The notes under the pieces are model-generated. The model saw nothing but the letters and a program-made list of their open reading frames with translations. It was not told where the DNA came from and ran no database searches. From Bacteroidales bacterium (GTDB taxonomy: Bacteria; Bacteroidota; Bacteroidia; Bacteroidales; WCHB1-69): a stretch of 15,842 nt of DNA. The number at the start of each line of letters is the position of its first letter. The first letter of the stretch is position 1. A program made the translations under genes and the position numbers. The stretch covers positions 1 to 15,842 of the forward strand of contig JAFPXF010000048.1 of NCBI GenBank assembly GCA_017394765.1, read 5' to 3'. Positions 12,787 through 15,842 of the stretch are shown here, in pieces.

Positions 12787-15318
12787 ATGGCAAAAACATT
12801 ATCCATTCAGAAAATCCTGATTTTGACGGCTTTTGTGCTGTCTTTCTTCGCGCTTCGCGCTCAGACGACCACTTCCGACACCATCGGCGGTGGCACAACG
12901 ACTTCTATTCATTCGGCAATGCCGGGCGCATACGGCTACCACTTGTCAGCCGCGCTGTATCTCGGCAACGAAATCAACCATTCGGCCGGCAACATCGAAT
13001 CGCTTTCCTACCACCTCTCGTTCGGAGTTTATCCGACAGACGACGGTGACAAACGGATCAAGATCTACTTGTTGGAGACCTCCGATCCGGCCATCGATTT
13101 GTCGCAGACATGGGGCTCCATGGTGAGCGCCGCCACGCTGGTGTATGACTCCCTCGGCTGCGACATCCAGTGGGATGACTATTGGAAAGAGTTTGTCTTT
13201 TCGCAACCTTTCCCCTACGGCGGCGGCAATCTGATTGTTTTGGTGGAAGGCGAAGCCTGCGACCCTTCTCCCGGCATGGGAGACTGTGAAACAGAGATTT
13301 ACGTCAACAGCGGGACGGTCAACAACTGTTGGAACAGGGTGCAGGACGGGACACAGATTTCCTTCACCACGGTGATGGATTCCATTCCAGAGGGCACGCA
13401 CGGCAACCATTACGACCGCCCGAACATCGTGTTTACTTTCAGTTCCGGAGAGCCGGTTTCCCCGGACACCAATTGCGTGTTGACACTCCCGATGATGGAA
13501 ACTTTCGAAGGATATCCAGGGGACTTCTCGGCCATTCCTGCCTGCTGGAACAAAATCTCGCAGGAATACAACCAATATTACGGCAGCTATTATCCCGTCA
13601 TCAACGGCGGCAGCATGAGCGATCCCAACCAGTCGGTGATGTTCATGCTGATGGACTCATATTCGTCGTATCTCATTTTGCCCGCCTTGGACAGTGTCTG
13701 GTCCATGCAGAACATCTCGATGTCGTTCCAGTTCAAGTCCGCCCAGCAGAACATCACGCGCATGGTGGTGGGGGTGATGGCGGATCCGTCCGACACGCTG
13801 ACCTTTGTGCCGGTGGATACCGTGTGGCGCGAAGGCAGTGTCAGCGGCTGGGAGCCCAAGGAGATCAACTTCGCCACTTACGCCGACTCGGGCCGCCATG
13901 TCGCTTTTTGGTTCAGCAAGGCCAACTCCACCCATGTTTTCCCGAGCTGCTTCATCGATAACGTAGCCGTATTTGAGACCCCCGACTGCACGCCGCCCGT
14001 TCAGATTTCTGCCAGCGTGGACAATCTCGATGCCACCATCTCTTGGACTTACACGAACAATGCCTACGGTGCCAGAGTTTACTACAAGACCTCCGTTGAT
14101 TCCCAGTTCGACTCCGTTGAAGTTTATACGGACAACTATTACACGCTGTATAATCTTCCTTATAACACTGTTTATCAATACTATATCGTCACCCTTTGTG
14201 ATGGCGGCGGCGAATCGGCGCCCTCGCAGGTTTTCACCTTTTCAACGCCTTGCGAGACGGTCATGCAATTCCCGTGGACCGACAGTTTCGAAAACGGACT
14301 GGGTTGCTGGTCGTTAGATGCCTCTTCGGCCGGACAGGATTGGCAGGTGGTCGCCACCGGCAGCAATCCGACTTGTGCGCCATACTCCGGAAGTGCGATG
14401 ATGAAATACGACTGTTGGAGCTTCCCGTCGGGCAGCTGGGGCACGATGACCTCGCCCGCTCTGGCCATCCCGCAAGACATGACCCTCTCGTTTGCCTACT
14501 TCAAGCAGGACATCTATCAGGCGAATGACAAAATCGAGGTTTTTGTCAACACCTCAGCAGACACGACCAACGCGACGCTCCTGACCACCGTTTTCGGATA
14601 CGATCCCTCCATGAGCGGCTGGGACACCGTTTCCGTGACCATCCCCGTGCAGAATGAGGAGGTGTATCTGATTTTCAAGGCCACTTCCGACTACGGATAC
14701 AACCTTTTCATGGACAACGTGACAGTGGATTTCTACACGCCGGAGGACACCACGGTGGTGGTCGATACCGTTTATGTCGTTCTGGACGAGAGCATTTGCG
14801 ACGGCGAGAGCTTTGAGTTCGGTGACGGCAACTACACCACAGCCGGCAGCTACACCTACACATCCAACGACACCGTTTACACGCTGACCCTGACGGTGAA
14901 CCCGACGTACAACGTCACCATCAACGACAGCATCACGGCAGGGGAGACCTACACGCAGTACGGTTTCAATGCCAGCGCAGCAGGCACTTACACGCAAAAC
15001 CTGGCCACGGTCAACGGTTGTGACAGCATCATCACGCTGAACCTGACAGTGCTGACCGGTGTGAATGAGTACAATGGTATGGATTTCTCCGTCGCGCCCA
15101 ATCCCGCGCACGACTATGTGGTGGTGTCGGTGAAGAATGTCAATGAAGAGATGGTAGTCGATTTGCTGGATATCAGCGGGCGTATTTTGAGAACACAGCG
15201 GCTGGCGGCGGGAGAATCGACGCTGAGGCTGGAACGCGGCAACCTGCCGAACGGGATCTATATGTTGCGGATGACCTCTCACGGCCAAAAGCAGACACGG
15301 AAGGTGATTTTCCGATAG
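12787..15318 (+). CDS. Large modular secreted protein with type IX sorting domain
   Basis: An 843-residue exported protein. Signal peptide at 1-25 (ending FFALRA, cleavage before Q). Domains by eye: a unique N-terminal beta-rich region (26-230); a choice-of-anchor-J-like module (about 232-390, from METFEGYPGDF to CFIDNVAVF); a fibronectin-III-like module (about 400-485, SASVDNLDATISWTY to FTFSTP); a second anchor-J-like module (about 489-645, PWTDSFENGLGCWS to MDNVTVDF); a Thr-rich linker with two tandem repeats (about 667-755) built on 'GSYTYT..TL.LTV' and TVNGCDSIITLNLTV; and a C-terminal T9SS sorting domain (about 763-843) with VAPNPAHDYV, DLLDISGRIL, LPNGIYMLRM and KVIFR. No catalytic motif is seen, so an adhesin or carbohydrate/protein-binding role is likely. 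The T9SS machinery must be encoded elsewhere. Confidence 0.93.
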   Translation: MAKTLSIQKILILTAFVLSFFALRAQTTTSDTIGGGTTTSIHSAMPGAYGYHLSAALYLGNEINHSAGNIESLSYHLSFGVYPTDDGDKRIKIYLLETSDPAIDLSQTWGSMVSAATLVYDSLGCDIQWDDYWKEFVFSQPFPYGGGNLIVLVEGEACDPSPGMGDCETEIYVNSGTVNNCWNRVQDGTQISFTTVMDSIPEGTHGNHYDRPNIVFTFSSGEPVSPDTNCVLTLPMMETFEGYPGDFSAIPACWNKISQEYNQYYGSYYPVINGGSMSDPNQSVMFMLMDSYSSYLILPALDSVWSMQNISMSFQFKSAQQNITRMVVGVMADPSDTLTFVPVDTVWREGSVSGWEPKEINFATYADSGRHVAFWFSKANSTHVFPSCFIDNVAVFETPDCTPPVQISASVDNLDATISWTYTNNAYGARVYYKTSVDSQFDSVEVYTDNYYTLYNLPYNTVYQYYIVTLCDGGGESAPSQVFTFSTPCETVMQFPWTDSFENGLGCWSLDASSAGQDWQVVATGSNPTCAPYSGSAMMKYDCWSFPSGSWGTMTSPALAIPQDMTLSFAYFKQDIYQANDKIEVFVNTSADTTNATLLTTVFGYDPSMSGWDTVSVTIPVQNEEVYLIFKATSDYGYNLFMDNVTVDFYTPEDTTVVVDTVYVVLDESICDGESFEFGDGNYTTAGSYTYTSNDTVYTLTLTVNPTYNVTINDSITAGETYTQYGFNASAAGTYTQNLATVNGCDSIITLNLTVLTGVNEYNGMDFSVAPNPAHDYVVVSVKNVNEEMVVDLLDISGRILRTQRLAAGESTLRLERGNLPNGIYMLRMTSHGQKQTRKVIFR

Positions 15319-15357
15319 GCACTTCGTCAATGTAACGGACATTTCGTCCTTTGCACG

Positions 15358-15395
15358 AATTCCGCGACCCAAGTTTTGATTTGAGTCGCGGAATT
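15358..15395. terminator. Strong inverted repeat, likely terminator
   Basis: AATTCCGCGAC (15358-15368) and GTCGCGGAATT (15385-15395) are perfect 11-bp complements around a 16-nt loop, which itself can pair CAA/TTG. A T-rich run follows. It lies 40 nt after the T9SS gene stop. The right arm sits between the -33 and -7 elements of the next promoter, so it could alternatively be an operator. Confidence 0.7.
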
Positions 15396-15408
15396 TTATG
15401 TATTTTTG
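15380..15408 (+). promoter_or_regulatory. Promoter of the sirtuin gene
   Basis: TTTG at 15380-15383, a 17-nt spacer and a perfect TATTTTTG at 15401-15408, 18 nt before the ATG at 15426. The geometry equals that of the promoter at 12721-12749. Confidence 0.75.
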
Positions 15409-15425
15409 CATTGTTTTTTGATATT

Positions 15426-15842
15426 ATGGAAATAGAGAAACTACAAAGAGCCATGCAATCCGCCGACGCCATCGTAGTCGGGGCCGGCGCGGGGCTATCG
15501 ACCTCGGCGGGATTCACCTATTCCGGGGAGCGTTTCCAGCAACACTTTGCCGACTTCATCGGGAAATACGGCTTCACCGATATGTACTCGGCGGGCTTCT
15601 ACCCCTTTCCCACCGAAGAGGAACATTGGGCATACTGGAGCCGCCACATCTACTACAACCGCTACGTGCCCGCCCCGAAGCCCGTCTATGACAACCTGCT
15701 TAAACTGCTGAAAGACAAGGACTATTTCGTCATCACCACCAATGTTGATCACCAGTTCCAGAAAGCAGGATTTGACAAACAGCGGTTGTTCTACACGCAG
15801 GGCGACTACGGTCTGTTCCAATGCGCAAAGCCTTGTCACCAA
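15426..15842 (+). CDS. Sirtuin, class M-like (SirTM), 5' part only
   Basis: The frame is open for 139 codons and runs off the window. Sirtuins bind NAD+ in a Rossmann fold; the class M branch (SirTM) ADP-ribosylates proteins rather than deacetylating them and is linked in operons to macrodomain and lipoylated GcvH-like proteins. Visible motifs are VVGAGAGLSTSAGFTYSGERF (NAD binding, split here at 17-37), ITTNVDHQFQKAG (103-115; N106, D108) corresponding to TQN.D.LH..AG, and YTQGDYGLFQC (123-133), where canonical sirtuins have the catalytic His of 'HG'. Here Q125 replaces it. The N106-to-Q125 distance of 19 equals the N118/Q137 pair I recall for the staphylococcal SirTM. C133 and C137 may begin a zinc site. 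It is transcribed from its own promoter. Confidence 0.85.
   Translation, partial: MEIEKLQRAMQSADAIVVGAGAGLSTSAGFTYSGERFQQHFADFIGKYGFTDMYSAGFYPFPTEEEHWAYWSRHIYYNRYVPAPKPVYDNLLKLLKDKDYFVITTNVDHQFQKAGFDKQRLFYTQGDYGLFQCAKPCHQ

Noticed and set aside
12618..12806. Minus-strand 62-codon frame upstream of the T9SS gene
   Set aside because: It covers the T9SS gene's promoter and start, has a Phe-rich, motif-free product and no promoter of its own.
14554..15411. Antisense open frame (285 codons) opposite the T9SS cargo gene
   Set aside because: The forward gene has a signal peptide, modules and sorting domain; the antisense product has none and crosses the terminator.
15495..15842. Minus-strand open frame at the window end
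   Set aside because: The plus strand encodes clear sirtuin motifs over the same bases.

Overview
The window reads as Bacteroidota (Bacteroidales-like) chromosome. This rests on repeated matches to the phylum's promoter consensus (TAnnTTTG, often with TTTG or TTG about 17-18 nt upstream), sparse Shine-Dalgarno sites, a secreted protein with a C-terminal type IX secretion sorting domain, a TonB-dependent receptor, and lipoproteins and barrel proteins with Bacteroidota-style signal peptides. I see no rRNA, tRNA, CRISPR array, integrase or intact insertion sequence.

Layout. (1) 1-2400: the end of an unrecognised gene (perhaps carboxymuconolactone-decarboxylase-like), a small DUF1858 protein and hcp (hybrid cluster protein) form an apparent operon for anaerobic nitrogen-oxide defence, closed by a hairpin. 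(2) 2408-3131: two collapsed genes, a truncated NimA-like flavin-binding protein and an SO_0444-type metal permease that has lost its middle and is frameshifted in its heavy-metal-associated tail. (3) 3175-7306: a probable metal-uptake locus with an outer-membrane barrel protein (-), a His/Cys-rich small exported protein (+), a TonB-dependent receptor with a His-rich N-terminus (+) and a ZIP transporter (-). (4) 7307-7606: a gene-poor patchwork of short repeats and a copy of the tail of the downstream SDR gene. (5) 7607-9544: two lipoproteins and an SDR oxidoreductase. (6) 9723-11051: an AAA/DUF4143 ATPase and a 48-codon gene remnant. (7) 11052-12484: two SAM-dependent methyltransferases in tandem (-), the upstream one membrane-anchored. 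(8) 12787-15318: a large modular T9SS cargo protein. (9) 15426-end: the first 139 codons of a sirtuin whose catalytic His is replaced by Gln, as in the class M (SirTM) family.

Three observations stand out. First, a promoter-sized cassette of about 66 bp is nearly identical upstream of the barrel-protein and ZIP genes, and a diverged version with the same internal spacing lies upstream of the methyltransferase pair, suggesting co-regulation or a mobile promoter element. Second, two arrays of 7-nt repeats fill the gap before the TonB receptor and run into the end of the preceding gene. Third, several genes survive only as ends, or as start joined to end, so this stretch appears to be eroding by internal deletion.

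All functional names are from motif recognition by eye; no database search was possible.
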